Notes: generated by a model from the letters alone, not told the origin. DNA of 64,000 nt from Clostridiales bacterium (GCA_004555705.1 SFHI01000022.1:6492-70491); one strand, 5' to 3'. Positions 26,114 through 35,771 are shown, numbered from the stretch's first letter. A program made the numbers and translations.

Positions 26114-26189
26114 GGTGACCCGCCGGAGATTCGAACTCCGGACCCACTGCTTAAAAGGCAGTTGCTCTGCCGACTGAGCTAGCGGATCA
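26113..26189 (-). tRNA. tRNA-Lys (anticodon TTT)
   Basis: Minus strand, 77 bases including an encoded CCA. The acceptor stem TGATCCG pairs with CGGGTCA, the D-stem region is GCTCAGTCGGCAGAGC, the anticodon loop is CTTTTAA and the T-arm is GTTCGAATC. It is co-transcribed with tRNA-Gln. Confidence 0.95.
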
Positions 26190-26202
26190 TACAATATAAA
26201 TA

Positions 26203-26277
26203 TGGCTGGGATGGCCGGATTCGAACCGACGAATGTCAGAGTCAAAGTCTGATGCCTTACCGCTTGGCGACATCCCA
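26203..26277 (-). tRNA. tRNA-Gln (anticodon TTG)
   Basis: Minus strand, 75 bases including CCA. The acceptor TGGGATG pairs with CATCCCA. The anticodon stem-loop is TCAGA-CTTTGAC-TCTGA, giving anticodon TTG, and the T-arm is GTTCGAATC. It lies 13 bases upstream of tRNA-Lys. Confidence 0.95.
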
Positions 26278-26314
26278 ATACCGGTGTGACTCGCTTTGGC
26301 CGGACACACTGGGT

Positions 26315-26343
26315 AGTATAGCACGAAAAAATGCTTTTGGCAA
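26315..26343 (-). promoter_or_regulatory. Promoter of the tRNA-Gln/tRNA-Lys unit
   Basis: Minus strand TTGCCA, 17-base spacer, TATACT, about 38 bases before the mature tRNA-Gln 5' end. Confidence 0.7.
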
Positions 26344-26390
26344 TCCCCTTTTTTCAGTTTTTCTCAATTGGATTACCGGATCGCACCGGT

Positions 26391-26630
26391 AAATTGGTGT
26401 TTGGCGCTGTGCGTCAAAGTTTCCTGTCATTGCGAGACCAGTGCGCACACTGGTCGTGGCAATCCCCCGGTTGAATGGAACCAGGTAACGATTACCACCA
26501 AAAATTGCAGCGATTCCCACTCATCCGGGAACTATTCGGTACATTTCCTCTCTAACCGGGGGATTGCCACACCAGTGTGCGCACTGGTTCGCAATGACAG
26601 CTTCTTTTTTCATGCGTCAAACACCAATTT
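26391..26630. repeat. Type A intergenic repeat, copy A6 (reverse orientation)
   Basis: Full ends AAATTGGTGTTTG / CAAACACCAATTT; the asymmetric core GGTAACGATTACCACC is on the left. Confidence 0.92.
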
Positions 26631-26879
26631 GCCACTGTGTCGGTGGGAGGGGCGGTGGATTTACATATTATACTGTATATCGTGAATATCTCAAGATTTT
26701 TCCGCAGTGTCCTGTTTTTAAAACTTTTTTCATATTCTGTTTTCTCCAAGCATACGATGGTTTGTTTGCGGAGGAAATCCCTTTAGCTGCCGACACTTGT
26801 TTCTCTCATATGGACATTCTTTTGAGCAAATATTACAAAAAGAATGTGTGCAATATGATAATATTAGAGATAATTACAG
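26631..26879. other. AT-rich gap before the opp promoter, no gene seen
   Basis: About 250 bases with lower GC than the surroundings. I see no credible coding region, tRNA or repeat end, only TATTATACTGTATATCG-like AT-rich sequence that could hold further promoter or operator sites. Confidence 0.4.
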
Positions 26880-26908
26880 TTGCGAATCTGAATAATCCGG
26901 TGTATAAT
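26880..26908 (+). promoter_or_regulatory. Promoter of the opp operon
   Basis: TTGCGA, a 17-base spacer and perfect TATAAT, about 77 bases before oppB. Confidence 0.65.
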
Positions 26909-26984
26909 TTTCAATATATTTTCTATGGGTTGAATCTGCCGGGAGGGCTGCGCCTTCTTCGGAAATGGGAAAGGTAGGATACGG

Positions 26985-27914
26985 ATGAATTCCAAAACCC
27001 TGATGTATATTCTCAAACGCATCGCCATGGCGATTTTGACTGTCTGGATTGTCATTACCGTGACCTTCTTCGTCATGCACGCCGTCCCCGGCGGTCCCTT
27101 CCTGGCGGAGAAGGCGGTTTCCGAAGCCGCCCAGAAGGCTCTGGAGGCCAAGTACGGCATGGATAAGCCGCTGATGGTGCAGTATGGAACCTACCTGAAG
27201 GACATCGTCACCAAGTTTGACTTTGGTCCCTCCATCAAGCTCCGGGGCCGTCAGGTCATCGACGTGATTATGGACGGTATGCGCACCTCCGCCAAGCTGG
27301 GCCTGTACGCCGCGGCCATCGCCCTGGTCAGCGGCATCGTGCTGGGCGCTGTGGCGGCTCTGCGGCGGAACAAGTTCATCGACAAGTGCATCATGGTGCT
27401 TACCACCGCCTTCATCTCCATGCCCTCCTTCATCATGGGCTCGCTGATGCTCATTGTGTTCTCCGTGAAGCTGGGCTGGCTCCCCGCCAACGGCGACAGC
27501 GCCAAGGGTCTGATCCTTCCGGTCATCGCCCTGTCCCTGTCCCCCATGGCCAACATTACCCGGCTCACCCGCTCCTCCATGCTGGACGTGCTGAGTCAGG
27601 ACTACATCCGCACAGCCCGGGCCAAGGGCGTGCCCCCCGTCAAGATCATCTTCGGCCATGCGCTGAAGAATTCCCTGATTCCCGTCATCACCTACGCCGG
27701 CCCCATGCTGGCCTACATTGTCACGGGCTCCCTGGTCATTGAGCAGGTCTTCGCCGTGCCCGGCATCGGCAGAGCCTTCGTCAGCTCCATCACCGGCCGC
27801 GACTACCCCCTGATTATGGGCACCACCATTGTGCTGGCGCTGCTGATCGTGGTGATGAACCTGGTCAGCGATATCCTTTATAAAATCGTCGATCCCAGAA
27901 TCAACCTGGAGTAA
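26985..27914 (+). CDS. oppB: Oligopeptide ABC transporter permease OppB/DppB type
   Basis: 309 residues with an N-terminal membrane segment, a periplasmic-side loop carrying the family start motif (VPGGPF) and five further segments. The EAA loop is YIRTARAKGVPPVKIIFGHALKNSL, where the ATPases dock. RDYPLIMG near the end is typical of OppB. It forms the translocation channel with OppC and is the first gene of oppB-oppC-oppD-oppF. Confidence 0.93.
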   Translation: MNSKTLMYILKRIAMAILTVWIVITVTFFVMHAVPGGPFLAEKAVSEAAQKALEAKYGMDKPLMVQYGTYLKDIVTKFDFGPSIKLRGRQVIDVIMDGMRTSAKLGLYAAAIALVSGIVLGAVAALRRNKFIDKCIMVLTTAFISMPSFIMGSLMLIVFSVKLGWLPANGDSAKGLILPVIALSLSPMANITRLTRSSMLDVLSQDYIRTARAKGVPPVKIIFGHALKNSLIPVITYAGPMLAYIVTGSLVIEQVFAVPGIGRAFVSSITGRDYPLIMGTTIVLALLIVVMNLVSDILYKIVDPRINLE

Positions 27915-27926
27915 GGAGAAAAAGCA

Positions 27927-28985
27927 ATGAAAAAGAATCCCTTCAGTCTTCATGTGGATCTGGACGACTTTCTCCCCGCAACCGACGCGGAAAAGGAATA
28001 CATGGTACAAATGCGGCCCTCCACCACCTTCTTCAAGGATGGTATGAAGCGGCTGCTGCGCAACCCGGTGGCCACTGTGAGCCTGATCGTCATTATTGTC
28101 ATCACCCTGGCATCCCTGATTATTCCCTCCTTCTGGCCCTATAAGTACGACACCATGCTGGGCGTTACCCCGGGCCGTCCTGTGGATGCCTCCTACAATA
28201 ACCTGGCTCCCTTCCAGTACGGCAAGACCGAGCTGAAGAAGATCGAAGCCGGGGAAGAGGTTTTCCCCCATGTGTTCGGCACCGACTCCGCCGGACGTGA
28301 CTATTTCATCCGCGTGGTCTACGGCACCCGGATCTCCCTGGCCGTGGGCTTCTTCGCCAGCCTGATCGTGCTGGTCATCGGCATCACCATGGGCTCCATC
28401 GCGGGCTACTGCGGCGGCAAGGTGGATATGTTCATCATGCGCGTGGTGGACATCATCTACTCCCTGCCCGACACCCTGATGATTATTCTGTTTGCCTCGG
28501 TCATGAAGGTGACCCTGGGGCCCCTGATTGAAAATACCATCCTCAATAAATTGGGCAGCAACATGATCTCCCTGTTCATCGTGTTCGCTCTGCTGTACTG
28601 GGTCAGCATGGCCCGGCAGATCCGCGGCCAGATCCTCTCCCTCAAGGAGCAGGAATACGTTCTCGCCGCCCGCTCCACCGGCGCCAGAGCCGGCTGGATC
28701 ATCCGCAAGCACCTGATCCCCAACTGCATCAGCGTGATCATCATCTCCACCGCTCTGCAGATCCCCAGCGCCATCTTTACCGAGAGCTTCCTGTCCTTCC
28801 TGGGTCTGGGCGTCAACGCCCCCATGCCCAGCCTTGGCAGTCTGGCTTCCGATGCCCTCAACGGCATGAGCTCCTACCCCTACCGGCTGGTGATTCCCGC
28901 CGTGACCATTTCTCTGGTGGTGCTTTCCCTGAACCTGTTCGGCGACGGCCTGCGGGACGCCTTCGACCCCAAGCTCAAGAGCTGA
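27927..28985 (+). CDS. oppC: Oligopeptide ABC transporter permease OppC type
   Basis: 352 residues, slightly long because of a 60-residue N-terminal cytoplasmic extension (DFLPATDAEKEYM) before the first membrane segment. The OppC hallmarks are HVFGTDSAGRDYFIRVVYGTRISL, then the EAA loop EYVLAARSTGARAGWIIRKHLIPN, then ESFLSFLGLGV. It starts 12 bases after oppB with AAGGAGAAAAAGC upstream. Confidence 0.93.
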   Translation: MKKNPFSLHVDLDDFLPATDAEKEYMVQMRPSTTFFKDGMKRLLRNPVATVSLIVIIVITLASLIIPSFWPYKYDTMLGVTPGRPVDASYNNLAPFQYGKTELKKIEAGEEVFPHVFGTDSAGRDYFIRVVYGTRISLAVGFFASLIVLVIGITMGSIAGYCGGKVDMFIMRVVDIIYSLPDTLMIILFASVMKVTLGPLIENTILNKLGSNMISLFIVFALLYWVSMARQIRGQILSLKEQEYVLAARSTGARAGWIIRKHLIPNCISVIIISTALQIPSAIFTESFLSFLGLGVNAPMPSLGSLASDALNGMSSYPYRLVIPAVTISLVVLSLNLFGDGLRDAFDPKLKS

Positions 28986-29000
28986 GAAAGGAGAATCCCT

Positions 29001-29996
29001 ATGGCACTGCTTGAAGTAAATGACCTGCATACCTCCTTTTTCACCCCCGCCGGCGAGGTGAAGGCCGTCAACGGCGTATCCTTCTACTTAGACAGCGGCA
29101 AGGTTCTGGGCATCGTGGGCGAATCCGGTTCCGGCAAGTCCGTCACCGCCTATTCCATCATGCAGATTCTGGAAAAAACCGGCAAAATTGTCTCCGGCTC
29201 CGTGAAATTCGACGGTCAGGAGCTGGTGGGCATCGGCGAGAAGGGCATGAAGAAGATCCGGGGCAACAAGATCTCCATCATCTTCCAGGACCCTATGACC
29301 TCCCTGAACCCCACCTACACCATCGGCCATCAGCTGATGGAGGCCATCCGGCTCCACACCAACCGCAATAAGAAAGAGGCCTGGGACCGGGCCGTGGAAA
29401 TGCTGAAGCTGGTCAACGTCAACGAGCCGGAGAAGCGGATGAAGCAGTATCCCTTCGAGTTCTCCGGCGGTATGCGCCAGCGGGTGATGATCGCCATGGC
29501 TCTGGCCTGTGAGCCGGACATCCTCATCGCCGACGAGCCCACCACCGCCCTGGACGTGACCATCCAGGCCCAGATTCTGGAGCTGATGCAGAAGCTGCAG
29601 AAGGAGCTGGGCATGGCCATCATTATGATTACCCACGATCTGGGCGTAGTGGCCCAGATGTGCGACGAGGTCATCGTCATGTACGCCGGCTCCATCTGTG
29701 AGCAGGGCACCGCCGACGAGATTTTCTACAATCCCAAGCACGAGTACACCAAGGGCCTGATGCGCTCCATCCCCACCGTGGACAACGACGGCGAGAAGCT
29801 GGAGCCCATCGCGGGCACCCCCATCGACCTGCTGAATATGCCCCAGGGCTGTCCCTTCGCCCCCCGCTGCGACGCGGCCATGAAAATCTGCCTGCGGGAA
29901 CGCTGCCAGCGGATGCAGATCAACGATATGCACCAGGCCGCCTGCTGGGTCAACGTGAAGGAGGCCATGGAAAAGGAAGGCGGTGACGAAGCATGA
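29001..29996 (+). CDS. oppD: Oligopeptide ABC transporter ATP-binding protein OppD type
   Basis: 331 residues. Walker A is GESGSGKS, the signature is [15 protein letters not shown], and Walker B is ILIADEP followed by [13 protein letters not shown]. The C-terminal oligopeptide/dipeptide module has the four-Cys region [19 protein letters not shown]; in some relatives this binds an iron-sulfur cluster. The stop overlaps the oppF start (ATGA), so the two ATPases are translationally coupled. Confidence 0.94.
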   Translation: MALLEVNDLHTSFFTPAGEVKAVNGVSFYLDSGKVLGIVGESGSGKSVTAYSIMQILEKTGKIVSGSVKFDGQELVGIGEKGMKKIRGNKISIIFQDPMTSLNPTYTIGHQLMEAIRLHTNRNKKEAWDRAVEMLKLVNVNEPEKRMKQYPFEFSGGMRQRVMIAMALACEPDILIADEPTTALDVTIQAQILELMQKLQKELGMAIIMITHDLGVVAQMCDEVIVMYAGSICEQGTADEIFYNPKHEYTKGLMRSIPTVDNDGEKLEPIAGTPIDLLNMPQGCPFAPRCDAAMKICLRERCQRMQINDMHQAACWVNVKEAMEKEGGDEA

Positions 29997-30970
29997 GCCA
30001 GGATACATTGGTGGAGGTCAAGCACCTGAAGGAATATTTCAATATCACCACAGGTATGTTCACCTCCAAGCCCCTGAAGGCTGTGGACGACGTGTCCTTC
30101 GCCATCCGCCGGGGCGAGACCCTGGGTCTGGTGGGCGAATCCGGCTGCGGCAAAACCACCGTTGGCAGAACCCTGCTGCACCTGTACAAACCCACCGCCG
30201 GAGAAATCTGGTTCGACGGCAAGAAAATTGAAACCAAGAAGGACATTCTGGAGTACCGCCGCAGATCCGCCATGGTGTTCCAGGACCCCTATTCCTCCCT
30301 GAACCCCCGTATGACCGTGGCCGACATCATCGGAGAGCCACTGGATGTGCACAAGCTGTATTCCTCCCCCAAGGAGCGGCAGGATAAGATTCTGGAGCTG
30401 ATGGCCCGGGTGGGCCTGAACTCCGAGCACGCCAACCGCTACGCCCACGAGTTCTCCGGCGGCCAGCGCCAGCGCATCGGCATCGCCCGGGCCCTGGCGG
30501 TGAATCCCCAGTTCGTGGTGTGCGACGAGCCGGTTTCCGCTCTGGACGTGTCCATTCAGGCTCAGGTCATCAATATGTTTGACGAGCTGCAGGATCAGAT
30601 GGGCCTGACATATCTGTTCATTGCCCACGATCTTTTGGTGGTGCGGCATATTTCCGACAGAATTGCCGTGATGTACCTTGGTAAAATGGTGGAGCTGGCG
30701 GACGCGAAGGAGATTTACGACCACCCCCTGCACCCCTATACCAAGAGCCTGATGAGCGCCGTGCCCCTGCCCGACCCCAAGAAGGCCCGGGAGAACAAGC
30801 GCATCGTCCTCTCCGGCGACATCCCCAGCCCCCTGAACGCCCCCTCCGGCTGCCCCTTCCGCACCCGCTGCCCCCACGCAAGCGAGGCCTGCGCCGCGTC
30901 CATGCCGGAATTCAAGGAGGTTTCCTCCGGCCACTTCGTCGCCTGCCACAACTTCGAGCACATCGGATAA
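29993..30970 (+). CDS. oppF: Oligopeptide ABC transporter ATP-binding protein OppF type
   Basis: 325 residues. Walker A is [13 protein letters not shown], the signature is [16 protein letters not shown], and Walker B is [14 protein letters not shown]. The C-terminal module is [14 protein letters not shown]. It overlaps oppD by 4 bases. It is the second ATPase of the importer. No terminator is seen after it; repeat A7 and two palindromes separate it from the binding-protein gene. Confidence 0.94.
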   Translation: MSQDTLVEVKHLKEYFNITTGMFTSKPLKAVDDVSFAIRRGETLGLVGESGCGKTTVGRTLLHLYKPTAGEIWFDGKKIETKKDILEYRRRSAMVFQDPYSSLNPRMTVADIIGEPLDVHKLYSSPKERQDKILELMARVGLNSEHANRYAHEFSGGQRQRIGIARALAVNPQFVVCDEPVSALDVSIQAQVINMFDELQDQMGLTYLFIAHDLLVVRHISDRIAVMYLGKMVELADAKEIYDHPLHPYTKSLMSAVPLPDPKKARENKRIVLSGDIPSPLNAPSGCPFRTRCPHASEACAASMPEFKEVSSGHFVACHNFEHIG

Positions 30971-31002
30971 CTGTTGACAGGCAGAACGTCCCATTACGCA
31001 GA

Positions 31003-31278
31003 CAAATTGGTATTTGAGAGTGTGCGCTCAAAAAACGCTGTCATTGCGAACCAGTGCGCACACTCCTCCGCGCTAAGAGCCGCCTTCGGCGGTTGCGCTC
31101 TGGACGCGCCTGCGGGCGCAGTGGTGTGGCAATCCCCCGGTTACCGAATAGTACCCAAAAACCGGGAGCGTTGCGGTATTTGGTGGTAATCGATACCCGG
31201 TTCCATTCATCCGGGGGATTGCCAGCCAGTCTGCGGACTGGCTCGCAATGACAGCAAAGAACGTACAAACACCAATTT
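31003..31278. repeat. Type A intergenic repeat, copy A7 (expanded left arm, inverted relative to A1)
   Basis: Ends are CAAATTGGTATTTG / CAAACACCAATTT. The left hairpin arm (31051-31124) is 74 bp, the same length as in A1, and is the reverse complement of the A1 arm apart from about four bases. The rest of the element has the same orientation as A1. Confidence 0.92.
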
Positions 31279-31319
31279 GCCGATTCGTTCCCGCGATCTC
31301 CGTGTCCCAAAATACCATC

Positions 31320-31365
31320 ATGATAAAAGGAGTACTCCTTTTATCATGCCCGGCATATGCCGGGC
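31320..31365. promoter_or_regulatory. Two adjacent perfect palindromes between oppF and oppA
   Basis: A 28-base perfect palindrome (31320-31347, half-site ATGATAAAAGGAGT) abuts an 18-base perfect palindrome (31348-31365, GCCCGGCATATGCCGGGC). They lie about 75 bases before the oppA start and could be a processing or attenuation structure that sets the binding-protein level, or a protein site. Confidence 0.6.
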
Positions 31366-31437
31366 AGCCCCCATTTCTGATTTCAAATCCGCTTTGCGGG
31401 TCTGAATAAAATGAAAATTGAGAAAGGAAAATGAATC

Positions 31438-33267
31438 ATGAAGAAACTGCTTTGCATGCTGCTTGCTCTGGCAATGGTCCTGAGCCTGACCGCCTGCGGC
31501 GGCAGCGGCTCCAGCGAAACCACCGCGACCACCGCTGCTACCGAAGCCCCCGCTTCCGCCGGTACTGAGACCGCCGCTCCCGCCGGTCCCAGCTCCATCT
31601 CCGTGTGTCTGTCCTCCGAGCCCGACACCATCGACCCCGCTCTGAACTCCGCCGTTGACGGCGCCACCCTGACCACCCACCTGTTCGCCGGCCTGTCCAA
31701 GTGGGCCCAGGACGAAAATGGCAACCTGGTCATCGAGGCCGACTGCGCCACCGAGCTGACCGAGGGCGTCATGAACGACGACGGCACCGTGACCTACACC
31801 TACACCCTGCGCGACGGCCTGAAGTGGTCCGACGGCGCGGACCTGACCGCCGGCGACTTCGTGTTCGCCTGGAAGCGCGCCGCTTCCACCGAGCTGGGCG
31901 CTGACTACGGCTATATGTACGAGGTTGTCAAGGGCTATCCCGATGACCTGGCTGTGGAAGCTCCCGACGACAAGACCATCGTTGTCACCCTGAACAATGC
32001 CGTTGCCTACTGGAACGAGCTGCTGGCTTTCCCCGCCTACTTCCCCGTCCGTGAGGATGTGGTTGCCGATGAGGCCTGGGCCACCGACCCTTCCACCTAC
32101 ATCTCCAACGGTGCCTACACCATGACCGGTTGGGATCACAACTCCAAGATCACCCTGACCAAGAACCCCAACTACTACAATGCCGACGCCGTCACCATGG
32201 ACGAGATCGTGTTCTACCTGTCCGATGACGCCAACAACATGCTGTCCAACTTCAAGAACGGCGAGTGGCTGCTGATCGACGATGTGCCCACTAACGAAAT
32301 CGCTGCTCTGAAGACTGAGTACCCCGATGAGTTCAAGATCGCCGGCCAGATCGGTACCTACTACGTCTGCTGGAACATCAACGAGGAAATCCTGCCCGCC
32401 GGCAGCGACCTCACCGGTGCCGAGGCGGAAGCTGCCAAGGCCGAGATCCGTAACGCCATCGCCCTGCTGTTCGACCGGAACTACATCGCCGAGGAGATCG
32501 GCCAGGCCGGCCAGGTTCCCGCTTCCTCCTTCGTGGCCATGGGCATGACCGATGCCGACGGCTCCGAGTTCTACAAGAACGCCGGCGACAACGCTGACTT
32601 CGACGGCTACTACAATGTCTCCGCCGACGCCTACATGGACAACTGGGCTTCCGCCATCGAGACTCTGAAGAAGTACTATGCCTTCGATGAGTCCACCCAG
32701 ATGTTCACCAACTTCCCCACCCTGACCTACCTGTACAACACCTCTGAGGGCCACAAGGCCATCGGTGAGTACCTGGCTTCCGCCATGGCTTCTGTGGGCA
32801 TCACCATGAACCTGGAGAACCAGGAGTGGAACACCTTCCTGAACACCCGTAAGAACGGCGACTACTCCGTGGCCCGTAACGGCTGGCTGGCCGACTATAA
32901 CGATCCCATCTGCTTCCTGGATATGTGGGTTACCGCTTCCGGCAACAACGACGTCCAGTTCGGCAAGGGCGAACACGCCGATGTGGCGCTGTACAGCCTG
33001 GATCTGACCGACCTGGGCTACGACGTGAAGGTGGAGAACGGCACCTGGGCGGAGACCTATGATGTGATCATCAACCTGATCAAGACCTGCACCGACACCG
33101 ATACCCGCTACGAGCTGATGCACAGAGCTGAGGACCTGCTGATGAGCACCGGCTGCATCGTGCCTCTGTACTTCTACACCGACATCTACATGATCTCCAG
33201 CTCCGTGAAGGGCTTCTTCTCCAACCCCCTGGGCTACAAGTACTTCATGTACTGCACCATCGAGTAA
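31438..33267 (+). CDS. oppA: Oligopeptide-binding lipoprotein OppA type
   Basis: 609 residues. The signal peptide ends in a lipobox (SLTACGG), followed by a Ser/Thr/Ala linker and an SBP family 5 domain. This contains SEPDTIDPALNSAVDGATLTTHLFAGL-type opening residues, LRDGLKWSDGADLTAGDFVFAWKR and SNGAYTMTGWDHNSKITLTKNPNYY. It captures peptides outside the cell for OppBCDF. Genes for binding proteins often come first; here it comes last, behind a 467-base gap with repeat A7 and two palindromes. Its own promoter was not located. A strong terminator follows. Confidence 0.94.
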   Translation: MKKLLCMLLALAMVLSLTACGGSGSSETTATTAATEAPASAGTETAAPAGPSSISVCLSSEPDTIDPALNSAVDGATLTTHLFAGLSKWAQDENGNLVIEADCATELTEGVMNDDGTVTYTYTLRDGLKWSDGADLTAGDFVFAWKRAASTELGADYGYMYEVVKGYPDDLAVEAPDDKTIVVTLNNAVAYWNELLAFPAYFPVREDVVADEAWATDPSTYISNGAYTMTGWDHNSKITLTKNPNYYNADAVTMDEIVFYLSDDANNMLSNFKNGEWLLIDDVPTNEIAALKTEYPDEFKIAGQIGTYYVCWNINEEILPAGSDLTGAEAEAAKAEIRNAIALLFDRNYIAEEIGQAGQVPASSFVAMGMTDADGSEFYKNAGDNADFDGYYNVSADAYMDNWASAIETLKKYYAFDESTQMFTNFPTLTYLYNTSEGHKAIGEYLASAMASVGITMNLENQEWNTFLNTRKNGDYSVARNGWLADYNDPICFLDMWVTASGNNDVQFGKGEHADVALYSLDLTDLGYDVKVENGTWAETYDVIINLIKTCTDTDTRYELMHRAEDLLMSTGCIVPLYFYTDIYMISSSVKGFFSNPLGYKYFMYCTIE

Positions 33268-33290
33268 TAGATTCCCTTCCCCAGCATCAG

Positions 33291-33325
33291 AACCTGCGGC
33301 CCACCCGGGCCGCAGGTTTTTTCTG
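33291..33325 (+). terminator. Terminator of oppA
   Basis: AACCTGCGGCCC-ACCC-GGGCCGCAGGTT stem followed by TTTTTC. Confidence 0.88.
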
Positions 33326-33418
33326 TTCTCCACTCCCCCCGCGCCGCAAGAATTTTTGTTTGTTCATGATTTCGACAGAATATTTTGGTAGGATGGGTAA
33401 AATAGGTGAGCGGGCTGG

Positions 33419-33657
33419 CAAGTTGGTGTTTGTCGCTGCGTGTCAAAGATTCCTGTCATTGCGAGACCAGTCCGCAGACTGGTCGTGGCAATCCCCCGGT
33501 TAGAGGTGAAACGTGGCGATAAGCACCCAAAAGAACGGGGGTCGTTGTTGTTTTGGTGGTAATCGTTACCTGGTTCCTTTCAACCGGGGGATTGCCACTG
33601 AAGCCGGCGCGCTGGTTCGCAATGACAGTTCTTTCTTCGTGCGACAAACATCAATTT
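33419..33657. repeat. Type A intergenic repeat, copy A8
   Basis: Forward copy with ends CAAGTTGGTGTTTG / CAAACATCAATTT. The right hairpin arm is changed (GAAGCCGGCGCGCTGG), so that arm no longer pairs perfectly. Confidence 0.9.
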
Positions 33658-33724
33658 GTCCGCCCGCCGGGGTGGGCGGGGAGCTTTGGGTTCACCGGCA
33701 GCGAAAGAATATTGGAGGCAGTAT

Positions 33725-34480
33725 ATGGGAAAACGAATCCTTTTGTGGGTGGCCGCGGCGGTCACCTCTTTCTGTGCGCTGGCAGTTTCCTGCCTGTTTT
33801 TCCGGGCGGTCTGGGACCGGATTCCGGAACCCACGGAGCCGCCGGCGCCCATTGCTTCCGCCCCGCCGGAAACCCTTCCTCCCCCGTCCGAACCGGAGCC
33901 GGAAGCGGATTGGCGGCTGATCCTGGTGAATCCCCGGAATCCCCTGCCCCAGGACTATCAGGTGGACCTGGCCGACCTGGGAGACGGCTTTTTCATCGAC
34001 CAGCGGGTATATCCCGCTTTGACGGCCATGCTGGAGGCCGCCCGGGCGGAGGGCCTTTCGCCCATGGTCCGCTCCGCCTACCGCACCCACGAAACCCAGC
34101 AGGCCCTCTATGACAATAAGGTGGAGCGGCTGATCAACCAGGGCTATTCCTCCGAGGACGCCCCCAGGGAGGCTGCCAGATGGGTGGCCTATCCCGGCAC
34201 CAGCGAGCACGAGGCCGGACTGGCCCTGGACATCGTTTCGGAAAGCTACCGGGACCTGGTGGAGGCTCAGGCGGATACCCCCGAGCAGCAGTGGCTCATG
34301 GCCAACGCCCACCGCTTCGGCTTTATCCTCCGCTACCCCAAGGAGAAACAGGACATCACCGGTATCGGCTATGAGCCCTGGCACTACCGCTACGTAGGCG
34401 AAGAAGCCGCCGAAGAAATCCACACCGGGAACCTGTGCCTGGAGGAATACCTGTCCCAAACCCCGCCCCCGGCGGGCTGA
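33725..34480 (+). CDS. D-alanyl-D-alanine carboxypeptidase, VanY/peptidase M15B type
   Basis: 251 residues with an N-terminal membrane anchor (about 6-28) and a Pro/Glu-rich stalk (about 35-62). The extracellular M15B domain has SAYRTHETQ, GTSEHEAGLALDIV (His and Asp zinc ligands) and PWHYRYVG (third ligand). It trims the terminal D-Ala of peptidoglycan stem peptides. The ATG at 33725 is preceded by GGAGG 8 bases upstream. Vancomycin-resistance genes (vanH/A/X/S/R) are absent nearby, so a housekeeping wall-maturation role is more likely than resistance. Confidence 0.9.
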   Translation: MGKRILLWVAAAVTSFCALAVSCLFFRAVWDRIPEPTEPPAPIASAPPETLPPPSEPEPEADWRLILVNPRNPLPQDYQVDLADLGDGFFIDQRVYPALTAMLEAARAEGLSPMVRSAYRTHETQQALYDNKVERLINQGYSSEDAPREAARWVAYPGTSEHEAGLALDIVSESYRDLVEAQADTPEQQWLMANAHRFGFILRYPKEKQDITGIGYEPWHYRYVGEEAAEEIHTGNLCLEEYLSQTPPPAG

Positions 34481-34515
34481 CAGGTGACGGTAAGGAGCAA
34501 ATTCCGCAGACTGAT

Positions 34516-34691
34516 AAATTGATGGTTGAAGATTTCAAACACGTTGCGTTGCTATCGCAGGGGCGGCTATTAGCCGCCCGAAACGTTACGGTTTTTGAGC
34601 ATTTTCTGATAAAACGGACATCCCCGTAGTCGTCAGCAAAGCGGGCGGATAATATCCGCCCCTACAATCACAAATCGTCAAACACCAATTT
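34516..34691. repeat. Type B intergenic repeat, copy B5
   Basis: Nearly identical to B4. The left end is AAATTGATGGTTG (two changes) and the right end is CAAACACCAATTT, so the ends no longer pair fully. Confidence 0.9.
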
Positions 34692-34963
34692 TCCGGGCCA
34701 TTTCGTTTGGAGCATTTCATATTCTTCCCCCTCTCCGCACCGGTTGGTGCGGTTTTTTAGCGCTTTCTTCGTTTTTTGTAACAATTCCCTTCAAGCCGTG
34801 TATTCCTATACAGAGAACTGTTTTCGTTCCGGCAAGGCGGGCGGAATGCTGTGGAGGTTGTCATGTGGATTGACGCCCCCGCCCTGCTGTACGGGCCGGC
34901 CCGTGGCCGAGGGCTTTCTCGCAGATTTTTTCCTCCGTCAGAAAAGTTTCATTTTATCGCCTC
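34692..34963. other. Gap between repeat B5 and the promoter of the signalling array, no gene seen
   Basis: About 270 bases. A CACCGGTTGGTGCGGTTTTTT segment near 34738-34758 could be a weak terminator. An open frame starting at 34744 has no ribosome binding site or recognisable protein and is discounted. Confidence 0.4.
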
Positions 34964-34992
34964 TTGATATTTATCATCCGGGGATATATACT
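34964..34992 (+). promoter_or_regulatory. Promoter of the vWA/kinase/phosphatase array
   Basis: TTGATA, 17-base spacer, TATACT, about 80 bases before the first vWA gene. Confidence 0.65.
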
Positions 34993-35072
34993 TTATTTAT
35001 CGGCAAATTGGGGAACGCTGCGGCTGCCGTTTTCCTGTGCAAGCATCAGAAAAGAAAAAGGAGAGAAACAAA

Positions 35073-35771
35073 ATGGGGAACAATTATCAGCTGAAGTACG
35101 ATGTGGACGTTGTCATGTGCATTGACGCGACGGGAAGCATGGGGCCCTTCCTGGATCTGGTCAAGTCCCAGGCCCTGAACCTGTATGACGACCTGAAGCG
35201 GAAAATGGAGCAGGAGCTGGCTACTCCGAAGTACATCCATGAGCTGCGGGTGCGGGTCATTGTATTCCGGGATTACCTGGCGGACGGGATCAACGCCATG
35301 CTGGCGACGGACTTCTTCTCCCTGCCTGCCCAGGCGGCGGAATTCGAGGCTCTGGTGCAGAGCATCCAGCCCATGGGCGGCGGCGACGATCCCGAGGACG
35401 GACTGGAAGCGCTGGCCTACGCCATGAAGTCCAAATGGAATACAAGCACCGGAAACAAGCACCGGCAGATCATTGTTGTGTGGACGGACGACGGAACCCA
35501 CGAGCTGGGCTACGGAAAGGCCGCTTCCACCTATCCCCAGAAGATGGCCAAGGACTTTGCCGAGCTGACCCAGTGGTGGGGCTTCAATCAGGCTCCCGGG
35601 TTCATGGACAATCAATCCAAGCGGCTGCTGATCTACGCCCCCGCCAAGGATTGGTGGACCACCGTTGCCGAGACCTGGAACAACACCCTCATGTTCGCCT
35701 CCGAAAGCGGCAACGGACTGGACAAGCTCACCTATGATGAGATTCTGAGCGCCCTGGCCCAGAGCGTATAA
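35073..35771 (+). CDS. TerY-like von Willebrand factor A domain protein (first copy)
   Basis: 232 residues, essentially one vWA domain with no signal peptide, so cytoplasmic. The metal-ion site is CIDATGSMG (DxTxS, near residue 17) with GGGDDPEDGLEAL and VVWTDDGTHELG, the pattern of TerY proteins. AAAGGAGAG lies upstream of the ATG. It opens a nine-gene array and is followed 13 bases later by the kinase-like gene. A second, clearly paralogous copy lies at 38520. TerY-type proteins are thought to act as metal-dependent scaffolds in tellurite and stress-linked complexes; the role here is inferred. Confidence 0.87.
   Translation: MGNNYQLKYDVDVVMCIDATGSMGPFLDLVKSQALNLYDDLKRKMEQELATPKYIHELRVRVIVFRDYLADGINAMLATDFFSLPAQAAEFEALVQSIQPMGGGDDPEDGLEALAYAMKSKWNTSTGNKHRQIIVVWTDDGTHELGYGKAASTYPQKMAKDFAELTQWWGFNQAPGFMDNQSKRLLIYAPAKDWWTTVAETWNNTLMFASESGNGLDKLTYDEILSALAQSV

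Noticed and set aside
33725..34480. Vancomycin resistance determinant
   Set aside because: Only a VanY-like carboxypeptidase is present; no vanHAX or vanRS genes nearby, so a normal cell-wall role is the simpler reading.
34744..35094. 116-codon frame upstream of the first vWA gene
   Set aside because: No ribosome site, no recognisable domain, and it contains the promoter of the downstream gene.
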